A stretch of 21,777 bases of DNA from Apostichopus californicus. Its lineage: Eukaryota > Echinodermata > Holothuroidea > Aspidochirotida > Stichopodidae. The position numbers and the translations under genes are program-made. The stretch spans positions 5,327-27,103 of the forward strand of contig JAIPMN010000329.1 in NCBI GenBank assembly GCA_020650975.1, in the 5' to 3' direction. Below are positions 1 to 10,594 of the stretch, in pieces (the first letter of the stretch is position 1; every line of letters begins with the position of its first letter). The notes under the pieces were generated by a model that was not told where the DNA came from, ran no database searches, and saw only the letters and a list, made by a program, of their open reading frames with translations.

Positions 1-1305
1 GTTGTCAAAATTGTCTGGAGGGTTGCCAGATATTTGGAAGAAAATCAGAAATTAGTGAACATAAATTGAACTTCAATAGGTGTAAACTTTAACACCATTT
101 TGCAACTAAACACATTTAATTTGATAAAAATTATTCAGAGGGAAGGGATGTACTGGCTCCCTGTAGAGTCGACCTCCAGAACACAAGATCAGTCCCTGGA
201 GGGTTGCCAAGGTGAAAATGTGGTTCACCGAGCAAAATAGTTTGAATATATATTGGCTTAAAATGATAGATTTCACATGAACAACTCACCCTTGAAATAG
301 CCAAGGGAAAATCCTGCTGTTTGATCAATATTTCCTTGTTTGATAGTCATATTTGGTGGCTGTCATTTTGTAAATCTTTGATGTGGTGGTTGCCATGGAA
401 ATGAAGCCTTTATATTTTACTTTCACTTTGTTTCTTGTTGTTGATATTTTGAAGGTAGAATGTTTACAAATTTGACACAGAAACCCAGTGTGCTCATAAG
501 GTCATGTTAAGAACAACGACACTTTGGATTGAGCATAATTTGCAAATCTCTGTTACAGAAAATACACATTGTTTAGATACAAAAGAAAGAAAACCATATT
601 AAAGCAAGTGCAGCACATGTGGCTTGATGATGTCAGATTTAGACTAGGACGTTCAAGTCTTTCCGGTTGTTATAAGCAAGCCTTCTGCCTCACAAGTGTG
701 TTATTAAGGAACATTAAAACTTGTGAATATCTCCCAATGAAGATAGTTTTCGTAGTTGTTAGGGGGGTGCAGTTGTTGGTCAAAGTTATATCTTCTTCAC
801 TTTTTAGACCAATGATGATGGCAGGGTTTGATTTTCCTCTTAAAGGCTGATCACAGTTTGTAAATTTATGCAACATTTCTTATGAAACAATGGTGAGTTG
901 AATGCCATGTTTGGTACAGTAAATGGTATGAAGAAACTAATGATTTCCTTCTGACCATTAAGTACAGGCAGCATAAAGCTGAAACTGCCAGTTTATCAAT
1001 TTTCACCACTTGACCTTAACTACAGGTCAACCATTATCTGATCATATATAGATGAAGAGAAAGAAATTGTCACAATATTTTCTCACTGGTAGAAATGGGA
1101 TGTCCATTCTGGTGGTAGACTATATGTTAGCCAATTCTGACAAATTTGACAAAACTGCTATGATCTCTTTAGAACCTGTATAAAATGGTTACTTTAGAGC
1201 AATTGGGTCACTGATAATGATCTTTTGACAGTTTTGTGTTTAGTTGTTCACCTATTGATGATTTAGAAGAATTTTTGAAGAATTGATGCCCATGTATCAG
1301 TATAT
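1..1305. other. Non-coding stretch, no gene recognised
   Basis: AT-rich sequence with frequent stops in all frames. Small open frames occur, the longest about 93 codons near 569-850, but none shows a domain, a coding-like composition or paired splice signals. It is best read as intergenic or intronic. It ends where the first SINE copy begins. Confidence 0.6.
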
Positions 1306-1568
1306 CATAATAATCAGCAGTTACCTTTACGATGCTTAAGCGACCACAAATGTGGGAGAAACCCGCAAGGGCTTGTGGATTACAACTTACACGTCGGGTG
1401 GCTTCCAATTCAACATTTTAACTCAAATTTGGAATCTTTTCAATTTTAGAAAGTCATTTCAGATGGGAAAACGGTAGACTGCTTTTGGATGAAAAACCCA
1501 CCATACTATGACCCGACCAGGGATTGAACCCGGAACCTCCCGATTACTAAGCCTCATTGCTTTAAATG
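1306..1568 (-). mobile_element. tRNA-related SINE, copy 1
   Basis: This is one of three copies of a dispersed ~250-bp element, with the others at about 4619-4869 and 14681-14939. Read on the minus strand, the right end is the head and carries a pol III B-box-like sequence (GGTTCAATCCC, plus-strand 1520-1530) in a tRNA 3'-half-like context. A body shared by all copies follows, and the element ends in CTGCTG plus an ATT-type tail (plus-strand ATAATAATCAGCAG). I see no clear A box, so the head may be 5'-truncated or diverged. Compared with copy 3, this copy carries about 11 extra bases just inside the tail. Flanking target-site duplications are not evident. The SINE call rests on the B box, the tail and the repetition; the family name is unknown to me. 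Confidence 0.7.
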
Positions 1569-4500
1569 TACATCTATATATTTATATGTATATGGGAGAA
1601 ACATGTATATACTGGAAGGGTTTTCACTTTGGGTTTACTTAACCTCCTCTGCTATTATCAAATATATAGCAAATCTATAACTTTGTAACCTTTTTTGACT
1701 AGGTGTAATCAAAGATGGCTGCCATTGACCCTTTGAAACCCTATGGTATTTCCTTGTAAAAAGAGTGCAGTGTGTACAAAATATTCATCTCCTTGTATAC
1801 ACAATTTGTTCTTGTTGACTTTGGCATGTCCACTGGTAGAATCACATCTAGCTATTTGGATATGTTGGGGAATTTGGGGGGCATCAATGGATATGAGGAG
1901 CTGTAGGGAGAGGGGGGAGGTTATCAAATTATCAGTCAATTTGATCTTTAAGTGTATTTAGAGTAGCTTATATGTAAACGTGGCTAACTCTTTTATGTGA
2001 GTGATATACTCAAAGATGACAATTACTATTATAGAGCTATTACTTGTTACAGGATGGGAGTGAGAGGCAACTGTCAACTTATATTAACCGTGGTACATGA
2101 CGTTAGTTACATTGGCTACCACGACTGCTTATAAATGTGGTACTAGTATTTGAATGTTGAACATTTCCATCAATTGTGAATGTAAAATACCTGTTATGTA
2201 CCTATATACTAAGCTTGGGGCGAAGCCTACAATGTTGGAGTCGAGTACTGGCTGCCCAAATTCCCAGTAGCGTCGTAGCTCCTTTGGCATTCAAGACAGT
2301 GATTGGAAAGGAATTTGGAATTCTGCTTATACGCACGGTCAGTCCATATTTACCAGCAATGACTATGAGTCAATTACACTGGGCCCATAAGTGCTCTCAC
2401 AGTAAAATATATACAAGTAACAAAAGTTAGTGATTTATATTGTGCATCATACAGGTTCTCCCATTGTATGTGTGATAGAACTTTGTAAATAAGTTTAAGA
2501 AGTTTTAAATACAACAGTAGGCTTATACAGCCCCCACCTCACCCCCTCCCACTACCTGCAGCAAAGAATGAACCATTTTGTTGCAACAACTTTCAGTAGG
2601 GAATGCCTACATAGTGTGAACATATGGAAATCCCCTGCTGTGCCTAGATACACAAATTTAGCGTCAAAATAACATGACATTTTAATAAATTGACACATGA
2701 ATATTCTGAGTTTCGGCTAGTTAAAATCCATGAAGAAGTGGCCCATGAATCGTTACAGACAATTTGATAAGAATTCCACCCTTATTTCCCTTTTTGCTGT
2801 TGGAGTAAAAGCGTTTTGAATCATGAGTTAATTTCTGAAGTGGTTAGGCCTCATCATGACATAAGCTAACAATGGTAGGAAAGAGTTCATTTGTTAACGG
2901 AAGATTGGAGACAGAATTTTCATGTCAGCTTAACGATTTTCTACATGACATGGGCTATACTTTGCACAATGTGCCAAATCTTAGGAATTTTAAAAGATGT
3001 TCGGTGTCGTAAGTAAGATAGCCTATGTGAAAGTTTTAATGCAAAACTTAAGTCAGATTCTCACTCGAAGCACAGAATGTGTGAGGGTGACTGGATCTTT
3101 GTCAAATTTTGATTTGGAATAAATATCAGCTTATTGTCATGACACCTTCAATACAAAATTGTTATTTTTGCAAATCGCCTTCCCCCCTCCTGCCCCCACA
3201 AAAAAAAAACACTTATTAAAAAATCAGGAGTATATCGCGACCCAAATGAGCGGGAGTCGTTACTCAACTACTAAGAAAGAGTGGCGACTCAGAGTAAGAC
3301 ACAAGGAACTCGCCCAAGCCTACTATATATATACCTACAGCATATAACTTAGTTAAGTTAGTGGACTTGCATATTTGTCAAGGATGAAAATTGTTATTCT
3401 TTGTATGAAACAGGTGACTATTCACCTACTGTAGGCTACCCTGACTGTTGTTTGTCTGTTGTCATAAGATTTATAAGCAAACAGAGCTAATAGCATTGTA
3501 ATGTTTGATAGTGATATCCACAATGACTAACCTCTAAGCTCACTGGGATGGAACAGCAGCAATTAAGTTAGCTGGCATGCAACTTGATGTACATTTTTAC
3601 ACTTACAGTGTGTGCTTGGTCAGAATCCGTTAGGAGATCCAAAAGACAGGTGGGATTGGAGAGATCAAGTGGGTGGTGTCCAGGTCTCTTATAATGTAAA
3701 GATGATGAATATTTGGTAGATAGTTGCAATTGGATGGGAGTGTAGTATTTATCTTGGGCAACTTAGCCTAGACTGTAGATAAAACATGGATGGGTTGGAT
3801 GGAATTGAGGAAAAACCTGTCATTATATCAGTTACCATAGCAAGCAAACAATGGACGCCATTTTATTAAAGTTTTATGTTTCTTCACGATCTCATAGTCC
3901 CTACAAAGCAACCGTGGGTCAAAATGCGTAGTGCCGATGATTGGCCGATTATTCCTCAGATCTTCTGAAATGTCGGTCAGAAAATTGTGAGGTTGGAAAC
4001 ATAAATATATGCAAAGTCGCCCAATTGTTTTAGCAATGCTAGTTACAAGCAATGCACAACAACAGAATATAGATTGTTATATGTAAATTCATAAAAATGA
4101 TGAAACGATTACAAAGTGTCCTGTTTTGATTAGTTTTGGTTCTTGCTGGTACACTTATTAATGCACTAATTAATGAACTGATAAAGTGTTCGTCTAGCCC
4201 ATACTTGTATGCTGTTCAAATTACAGTCCAGTTTACAACAAGACACATACAGTATATTCAAACCTTTGCAAAAAACACAAAACAACAGTATGGTCATTTC
4301 TGTACTGTAAGCTTAGGAATTGTGTAGTGCTATATCCAAGCCAGGTTTACAGTAGAAACTCCAAGCACTCCTAAGTCCTCCATGGCACAAAATCACTGCA
4401 AAATCCTGTGTATTTTTCAGCAAACTGGACCTTAAAATTGAGAGTTGCACATTTGCACCATAAAATCCATCGTTTATGGACCCAAAAAGGGATCATTCGA

Positions 4501-4618
4501 GGCGAATATAATATATATCGGCTGAAGAGTATCGACTTTGGTCTTCTAAATAACGACAGACCTTACAGTATATATGACCAATATTGCATTTAAAAGTTGC
4601 CTAATTTATATTATAATC
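1569..4618. other. Non-coding stretch between SINE copies
   Basis: No recognisable gene. It holds a short G-rich patch near 1867-1920, a wobble-paired hairpin at 3254-3290, a poly-A run near 3199-3209 and an open segment at 4421-4593 behind an acceptor-like sequence. Open frames are short and domain-free. A 17-base word at 2346-2362 recurs inverted at 20654-20670, which suggests an old dispersed repeat. Confidence 0.55.
3254..3290. repeat. Imperfect inverted repeat (12-bp arms, 13-nt loop)
   Basis: GAGTCGTTACTC (3254-3265) and GAGTGGCGACTC (3279-3290) are reverse complements apart from two positions. Those two can form G-U pairs if the plus strand is transcribed, giving a complete 12-pair RNA stem. 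No function is known. Confidence 0.6.
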
Positions 4619-4869
4619 ATAATAATCAGCAGCTATGTTTACGACCACAAATGTGGGAGAAATCCGCAGTGGCTCATGGATTACAACTAAGCCTATTGTC
4701 GGGTGGCTTCCAATGCAACATTTTAACTCAAATTTGGAATTTATCAATTCAGGAAGTCATTTCAGATGTGAAACCGTAGATTGCTCTTGGATGAAAAACC
4801 CAACTTTCTATGACCCGGTGGGGTATCCAACCCAGAACCTCCCGATTGCTAAGCCTCATTTTAGAAAAT
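4619..4869 (-). mobile_element. tRNA-related SINE, copy 2
   Basis: This is the second copy of the same element, in the same orientation. It shares the CTGCTG plus ATT-type tail (plus-strand ATAATAATCAGCAG at the left), the ACCACAAATGTGGGAGAAA block, the AACTCAAATTTGGAAT block and the CTCCCGATTGCTAAGCCTCA head. The B-box region here reads GGGTATCCAACCC on the plus strand, so the conserved TTCGA core is damaged and the copy is probably transcriptionally dead. It carries a few small insertions relative to copies 1 and 3, for example after the GGATTACAACTA block. Confidence 0.68.
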
Positions 4870-5712
4870 GACACCCCCTTTATCCACGTGGCCATGGTAT
4901 GTGTTAGTGTTCAATAGGGTTCATAGTGTTGACTTTTACTATATTTTGGTACCATAGTATTGGGTCTGATAGTGTGAATTGGTCGGCATATATACAAGTA
5001 ATTTTAAAACTTGCATTGGCTTCTCTTTCAAATGCAAGGGAAAGAGAATTTATTTTATATTGAATGATTTGGAGTGACTGTTGAGCTATAATAATTTAAC
5101 ATAACATTACAGACGGTATTAAATCCAGCCTTTGGTTATATCAGCTAGTTAAATTGTCTGTGAAGGTAAAGATAGCGGTCGTGTTCATAAGCGAGTAAAA
5201 CAACTTGCTTCATTAGTGACAGTAAGTACAGTAAGTATGATTGATACTGTGTACTGCACAACCGAACTCTTGTGGCTTTCAGATCTGCTGGGCACATTTC
5301 CAAGAAGAGAACTGTATCCTATGACAAGTTAATAATACAATTGCATTGGATTATTCATGACCCACATAAATCCCAGGTCTTCTCATGTTTTAACATATTT
5401 TTGACAGGAAGTATGATCTCAATGCTTTAACTAGAAGTGAGTATGTAGTAATAGTAGTAGGTTACATTATGTACCAGGTCTGCAGATCAATGTACTGTAA
5501 TGGATGTTGAAGACAGAAATTTTACAAATCTTGCAATTACAGATTGGCATGATTAGTATCGTTTGCGTCTGTGTGAAGCAATATAAGTCAATATGGTTAT
5601 AAAATTGGTTGTCATTTGTCGGTACTCAAGTTACGATAGAAAGAACTCTACATTATGCATTGCCATCATTGAAATGATCTTCTTGCATTTGAAGTTCGTC
5701 TGTATTTACTAT
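4870..5712. other. Non-coding stretch, no gene recognised
   Basis: AT-rich sequence without domain-bearing frames. A frame of roughly 60 codons lacking an early ATG is open around 5150-5332, and two CAGTAAGTA words occur near 5220-5237. I could not recognise a protein in it. Nothing else stands out. Confidence 0.5.
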
Positions 5713-5832
5713 CCGGAGTCCGTTTCTCGAGCCGGAGTCCGTTTCTCGAGCCGGACTCAGTTTCTCGAGCCGGACTCCGTTTCTCGAGCCGGACTCCGTT
5801 TCTCGAGCTGGACTCAGTTTCTCGAGCCGGAG
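5713..5832. repeat. 19-bp minisatellite, six units plus a partial
   Basis: Units start at 5713, 5732, 5751, 5770, 5789 and 5808, with a partial unit at 5827. The consensus is close to CCGGACTCCGTTTCTCGAG. Every complete unit ends in the palindrome CTCGAG. Units 1 and 2 have GGAGTCC where later units have GGACTCC or GGACTCA. As a result GAGTCCG (5735-5741) and CGGACTC (5752-5758) form a 7-bp inverted repeat. The array is much more GC-rich than its surroundings. A period of 19 is not a multiple of three, so the open frame through it, which yields a peptide repeat, need not be coding. Confidence 0.95.
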
Positions 5833-6208
5833 TTTGATTCACTCATACAGTGTATATGCCTATGGTCAGATATAATCTTGTTGTAAAGGTTAAAGTACAA
5901 TAAGTTACTTGTAATGATGACGACGACGACTCATACTTAGAATCTTTCAATTGAAAAGGGTAGACCTAAAAGTTACTTCTTGTCATGGATGCTTCATCTC
6001 GAAAGTAAAAACTATCGTTATGAAATGCACAACTCAGAAAAATACAGTAATGCTTGGAATTTGATATCAATTGCAATCAAAAACATTAGCCGTGTGTTTA
6101 TCGCAGCCTGCAAAATGTACATGCACAGACCAAAAAAACTTCAACAAATATGGTGGGTTTGTGCTTAGACTGATTGGGTTAGAAATTTATCAAGTGCATG
6201 GAAGATAA
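5833..6208. other. Non-coding stretch, no gene recognised
   Basis: Contains a short GAC run (about 5922-5931) and an unconvincing 62-codon open frame (5980-6168). No domain, promoter or RNA gene is visible. Confidence 0.5.
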
Positions 6209-6510
6209 GACAAAATTTTGAAGACCGAAAACAAGGTCAATGCGAACTGTGAGGTACTAGACCCCAGAGGAAGGCTCCCAATGGGTGATAGTTGCCTGAT
6301 TCGAGCCACTGTACCGCTTGAAATGTGGAAGAAACGGGGACAGAAACTGGCGGCGATGAACCAGCTCTCCATTCCAGTTTTACCAATACCGGCTCCAGCA
6401 CCACCTGCCCCAGCACAGATTCTGGTTCCATCATCTGTTGCACCAAACTCCAAACCATACAATTGCTCATCTGACAATGTATGTACAGGTGGGGGCAGGG
6501 AATAAAACTG
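6209..6510. other. GC-richer island open in several frames; possible exon or repeat fragment
   Basis: The composition is clearly less AT-rich than the flanks. On the plus strand a frame from the stop at 6206-6208 stays open to 6505, with a Pro/Ala-rich C-terminal part. On the minus strand two further frames are open here, one of them extending to 6651 and containing a Gly/Ala-rich stretch. On the minus strand a pyrimidine-rich tract ending in CATTGTCAG, just right of about 6475, would make a good splice acceptor leading into this island. The plus strand lacks a comparable acceptor. I recognise no protein family in any of these frames. A real exon, probably on the minus strand, is possible; so is a retroelement fragment or plain chance. 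Confidence 0.25.
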
Positions 6511-7600
6511 TAGGTCTATAGCCAAAGACCAAAAGCAAATTGGAAACTTCTTCAGCCCAAATAGACCTTGTTTCTGCGTAGACAGAGCTTCTGGGCCACA
6601 CTGAGGAATTTGAGGTTGGGCTGGGATTGGGGGGAGGGGGGAAGGGGGCATTCGAGTGGTTGTTTGGGGCAGTACTGTTGGGGGAACTATGTTTCCTGTT
6701 AAACATTCAGCGGCAGTTTTCAGTAATAATTATTGGGATAATATGTTTGCTCTCCTTGGATAGGATTTTTCTGCAATAGAGTATGGTTTTAACATGGTAA
6801 TATTATAAGAGAAATGATTGCCTCTTTGTGTACAGTTGAATAAACACACCTGTGTAAACAATTTGCTTGGTGTGTTATTGGTATTCTGCAAATAAAGTTT
6901 CATCTGAGTATATAATAAAGTACTACAGCCATGGTCATAAAAAAAAGAGTTGGTATTATCCTGGAAATGTTCAATACCAAAGATTGTTCTGACATGATGC
7001 TTTGGACTTGTGGCAAACTTGATTACAGATTGGATGATTGCATGATACAGAAGACATTGACTGTGATTAGCTTTGAGTATCTAACAGATAAGTGCAGCAA
7101 TGTTGTTGTGGTTGTGGTCTGGGTCAAAGTTTCAGTTACGAGGAGCATTTGAACAGTTTGGATACATTGCATCCCTTGCTTGAGCAGTCTTTCATAAAGT
7201 TAATAAAGACATGCTCTATGTTTACTCAAGGACTATATAACTCAAATAGGAGCTATTTATTGTAGAATTACAACTTTGTGAAGTTGGTAATGCCTGTTTA
7301 GTGTTGATATAGTGCAATAGATGTTTTTTACAGTGTGATTTTCATTTAACAAAAATAAAATATATTTCCATGTTTTTTGTAGAGTTTTAAAAGCTGATGT
7401 CATTCTGCAATGATCAAAATATCACATGTGGACGTTAAATCTGGGCAGCAATAGGTGGAAGTGTTGTTCATAATGGACAATCTATGAGGTCATAAATATA
7501 GGAAATCTATTAATCTGCACGAAAGAGAAATTATAGTAAGAATTGAGCAGATATATTCTGTTTTTCTTCAAGTCACTTTCAAACTGTTGAGAATGGAAAG
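6511..7600. other. Non-coding stretch, no gene recognised
   Basis: AT-rich, with a G-rich patch at about 6626-6650 and several AATAAA words (for example near 6838 and 6891) that cannot be tied to a transcript. The open frame at 6931-7152 has no recognisable domain and ends in a GTTGTTGTGGTTGTGGTC low-complexity run. Confidence 0.5.
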
Positions 7601-7730
7601 AATATTATTTATTATTATTAATATTAATATTATTATAATTAATATTTATTATGATTAATATTAATTTATTCTTATTAAGCATTTTGCATCAAAGAATGAT
7701 CTCAAAGCACTTCACAAAATCGCATAAAAT
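7601..7730 (-). mobile_element. Probable retroelement 3' tail with ATT-type microsatellite
   Basis: Positions 7601-7677 are almost pure A/T built from ATT and TAAT units. Read on the minus strand, the sequence entering this tail is GTGAAGTGCTTTGAGATCAT, then AAAATGCTTAATAA, then the A/T repeat. This resembles the AGCGCTTTGAG / AAGCGCTATATAA plus ATT-repeat 3' ends that are widespread among invertebrate SINEs and LINEs. The resemblance is from memory and the element body is not defined, so the call is tentative. Confidence 0.4.
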
Positions 7731-7779
7731 ATTACAACTTAAAAATGATTACAGCTTAAAAATATTACAGCCTAAAAAT
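7731..7779. repeat. Three tandem 16-17-bp units
   Basis: ATTACAACTTAAAAATG (7731-7747), ATTACAGCTTAAAAAT (7748-7763) and ATTACAGCCTAAAAAT (7764-7779) follow one another directly. They lie next to the probable retroelement tail and may belong to its body. Confidence 0.8.
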
Positions 7780-7898
7780 ATTGCAGATATTCGATGTATC
7801 AATCATTTTTTAAGACAAACAATGACATGAGAATTTCAAGAGCTTTTTTTGTTGACAATCTTCTGACATAGAGAATGACATTTAAAAGTTCATCCAAA

Positions 7899-8436
7899 CC
7901 CACATTGACTTCAAACAACCCTCATCTGCGATTCTATATTAAAGTCTTTGAGGCGAAGAGTACCATGATGCACTCAGGATAACAGGGTATGTAGCGTCCG
8001 TCCGTAAGATAGTGCAAACATGAGTGTGTTAGGACGATGCCTCTGTATTGTATACCATGATTTACTGTACCACACAACCCACATTGACTTCAAACAACCC
8101 TCATCTGGGATTCTATATTAAAGTCTTTGAGGCGAAGAGTACCATGATGCACTCACGATAACAGGGTATGTAGCGTCCGTCCGTAAGATAGTGCAAACAT
8201 GAGTGTGTTAGGACGATGCCCCTGTATTGTATACCATGATTTACTGTACCACACAACCCACATTGACTTCAAACAACCCTCATCTGCGATTCTATATTAA
8301 AGTCTTTGAGGCGAAGAGTACCATGATGCACTCACGATAAAAGGGTATGTAGCGTCCGTCCGTAAGATAGTGCAAACATGAGTGTGTTAGGACGATGCCC
8401 CTGTATTGTATACCATGATTTACTTATACCACACAA
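7899..8436. repeat. Tandem array of three 179-bp units
   Basis: Units begin with CCCACATTGACTTCAAACAA at 7899, 8078 and 8257, exactly 179 bp apart. They differ at only a handful of positions, for example GCGATTC versus GGGATTC, CAGGATAACAG versus CACGATAACAG versus CACGATAAAAG, and GCCTCTG versus GCCCCTG. Unit 3 carries one extra base near its end. Such identity implies recent duplication or ongoing homogenisation. No frame is open through a unit, so the array is not coding. It ends directly at the hAT-like element that follows. Confidence 0.97.
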
Positions 8437-8437
8437 C

Positions 8438-9064
8438 CAGGGTTTTTCGTTAGTAGCCGGGACCCGGGTCAAATGACCCGCCTACTGCACGTACATGACC
8501 CGGCTACTTTGCGACGCTCAGTAAAAAAAAAAAAAAATGACGAAAAAAATCGAGAGGAATAAATGCCCACTCCTCTTGACATACAAATTGTTGCTCAACA
8601 GAGATAAAAGCTGAATAAAAAACAGAAGGTTCTATCACAGACCTAGTTGGGTATTTTTTGGCAGTAAAATCCTACTCACTTTGTAGGTACCGTAGACCTA
8701 TTATCATTTTGTTATGATCGCACTTCATTTAATGCAGCAAGTGCGTCACACCCTTGCTTAGTTCGGTTCAGTGGCATAGCTACCTCCCTAGGCTCCATGA
8801 CCCGAGTGTTAATAAAAAAATTGAGGAGAAAAAAAGAAAAATAGGACAGAAGCTGAAAGGGGTGATTGGGAGGGGGCAATATCATTGACCAAACAGCTGT
8901 ATATTGCACCATTTTGCATCTAGAGACTTTTTAAATTGCAATTTTCCGGCAAACGGGGAGGGGGGAACCCACTCCCCTTAGACCCCTCCCCCATGTCCGC
9001 GTACAGACAGTCCCGCCTACTTTTCAACTTGACCCACCTACTACATTTCTTAACAAAAACCCTG
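8438..9064. mobile_element. hAT-like non-autonomous DNA transposon (627 bp)
   Basis: The left end reads CAGGGTTTTTCGTTAG. The right end, reverse-complemented, reads CAGGGTTTTTGTTAAG, a matching terminal inverted repeat with one indel. Subterminal motifs related to CCCGCCTAC or GTAGGYGGG recur near both ends (for example near 8478, 8500, 9012 and 9033), as expected of transposase-binding subterminal repeats. The flanks share CACAAC on both sides (8432-8437 and 9065-9070). Shifting the boundary by one base gives an 8-bp duplication with one mismatch (ACACAACC versus GCACAACC). There is no transposase frame, and the interior holds a poly-A run (8523-8537) and C/G-rich blocks. The assignment to hAT rests on the CAGGG ends and the near-8-bp duplication. 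Confidence 0.65.
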
Positions 9065-9072
9065 CACAACCC

Positions 9073-10281
9073 TTACTGAGATCTTCTCCATACTTGACAT
9101 GTGTATAGCAGCTTGCTGACAACGAACGATCATTGTTCTCTACAAGTGCATTATCCAGAAGGTAATTGTGAGGGTACTGTAAAATCTGTTGATTCGTTGT
9201 TATCGTTATCGTGTAGCACAATGATCCCATTTTAATATGTGAGTAGCAATTTCAATTTCCTCTTCAAGACAAGTTTTCAAAACACAAGGCTGTATTGGTT
9301 TTGCTTTTGGTCCTCTGATACATCACTCAGATTTCCACCCCTCTCTCCCACCCTTATCCCCATTTTGTTTGCTTTCCTTCCCCCTCCCCCCCCCCCCCGT
9401 CCTGTTCTGACTATACTCAGTCTCTATGTAGTAGTGAATAATTTGTAGTGTTTAATACTGTTTATATAAATAGTGTACTAAACTGTAAGCAGTTTGAAAG
9501 TTACACTAATAATGGCTGGTATATATGAACAGGAAGTATGTAAGAATGCCCCACAAAACCTTTTGGAACTGCTATGCAAAGCTCACAGCTGAATGCATGC
9601 AGCCAGTTGTGACAATTTTCTGATGCTGTATATTTACATTATTTTCCATTTATTTATTTGTTTCTTCACAACTTTACAAAAGAGAAACACCAAGAATATA
9701 TACACAGATGAATAACCAGCTGTGAAAGGAAGTGCATTAAAAATCTTGATGGGCTTAACTTTGAAGTAACAAATATATGAATACCACTCTATACTGACCT
9801 AGCTCTCATATCATGCTTCAAAGCACTTGTATTGACTCGTATAAACAGTTCCTTAAGCTTTACACCTGATAGAAACAGCGATGTTCACACCGTAAGATAT
9901 AAGTACGACATGAAAGTAGGGTAATTTAGAAAAAGTGTCCCAACAGATGGGTTGAAGGAACTACACTGCTGATGCATGTAATCATATTCTTCTTGCCACC
10001 GGGTACTACATTCCAGCTAGTTGAACTGTATGCGCTGTGCAGATGAACCAGTTATAAATGAGAATAACAAACTTCCACCTAAATCCCTTCAGAACATGAT
10101 AACATTTGGATCTATATCAGGACCAACAATATAAAGCTGCATTGAACTCATGGTGTCGGCATTTAAAAGAGAGGGAACTGGTTCTTTGGGAATGCATTTG
10201 GGACAACCTGCCACCTTTAAATTATTAACTCACTTGCATATGAGGCAATGCACATGAACATGCACGTGCAACTGTTACTGT
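9073..10281. other. Non-coding stretch, no gene recognised
   Basis: Contains a pyrimidine-rich tract with a long poly-C run at about 9380-9398. Otherwise it is ordinary AT-rich sequence. Open frames near 9024-9230 and 9239-9448 have no recognisable domain. Confidence 0.55.
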
Positions 10282-10289
10282 ATAGTCAG

Positions 10290-10594
10290 CAGTGGCATAG
10301 GAAGGTACTTTTGAGTGGGGGGGCTGAAGACTGATGGCCGGCCTGGGGAGGTGGCCTCAGATGCAATTTGGTGCAATATAGCACACTTCAACACCCACTC
10401 CATTTTGTAAATAATTTTGCATTTTCACCTGGCCTTAGATGCAATTTGGTGCTCCAAATGAGATTTTTTTCTCATTTGGAAATGAAAAAGGGGTTTTCTG
10501 ACTTGCGAAGCGGGGGGGCAGAATGATACTTCCGTCCCCCATATTTTTCACTGGGGGCTGGCGCCCCCCAGCCCCCCCGGTTCCTACGTCCTTG
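10290..10594. mobile_element. hAT-type MITE (305 bp) with perfect 8-bp TSD
   Basis: A perfect 8-bp direct repeat ATAGTCAG flanks the element (10282-10289 and 10595-10602). The ends are imperfect inverted repeats: CAGTGGCATAGGAAGG on the left and, reverse-complemented, CAAGGACGTAGGAACC on the right. Both are followed by G-rich blocks containing GGGGGGGCTG. An 8-bp duplication with CA...TG ends is the hAT signature. The element is too short to encode a transposase and would depend on an autonomous relative. Internally, GGCCTCAGATGCAATTTG (from 10353) recurs as GGCCTTAGATGCAATTTG (from 10431), an internal duplication with a 78-bp offset. Confidence 0.9.

Noticed and set aside
2209-2310. Open minus-strand stretch of about 30 codons with protein-like composition
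   Set aside because: Very short, stop directly before its ATG, no domain and no convincing acceptor.
3609-3649. 41-bp segment after TTACACTTACAG and before CAG|GTGGGA, with a basic Arg-Arg-Ser-Lys-Arg stretch in one frame
   Set aside because: Two frames are open equally, the segment is tiny and no domain is visible. Not enough to call an exon.
5713-5832. CRISPR-like array
   Set aside because: The units are directly contiguous, with no unique spacers between repeats, in a eukaryotic setting. It is a minisatellite.
7976-7990. I-SceI-like word (GGATAACAGGGTA) in the first 179-bp unit
   Set aside because: Only a 13-base partial match to the 18-base homing endonuclease site, altered in units 2 and 3, and no endonuclease gene nearby.
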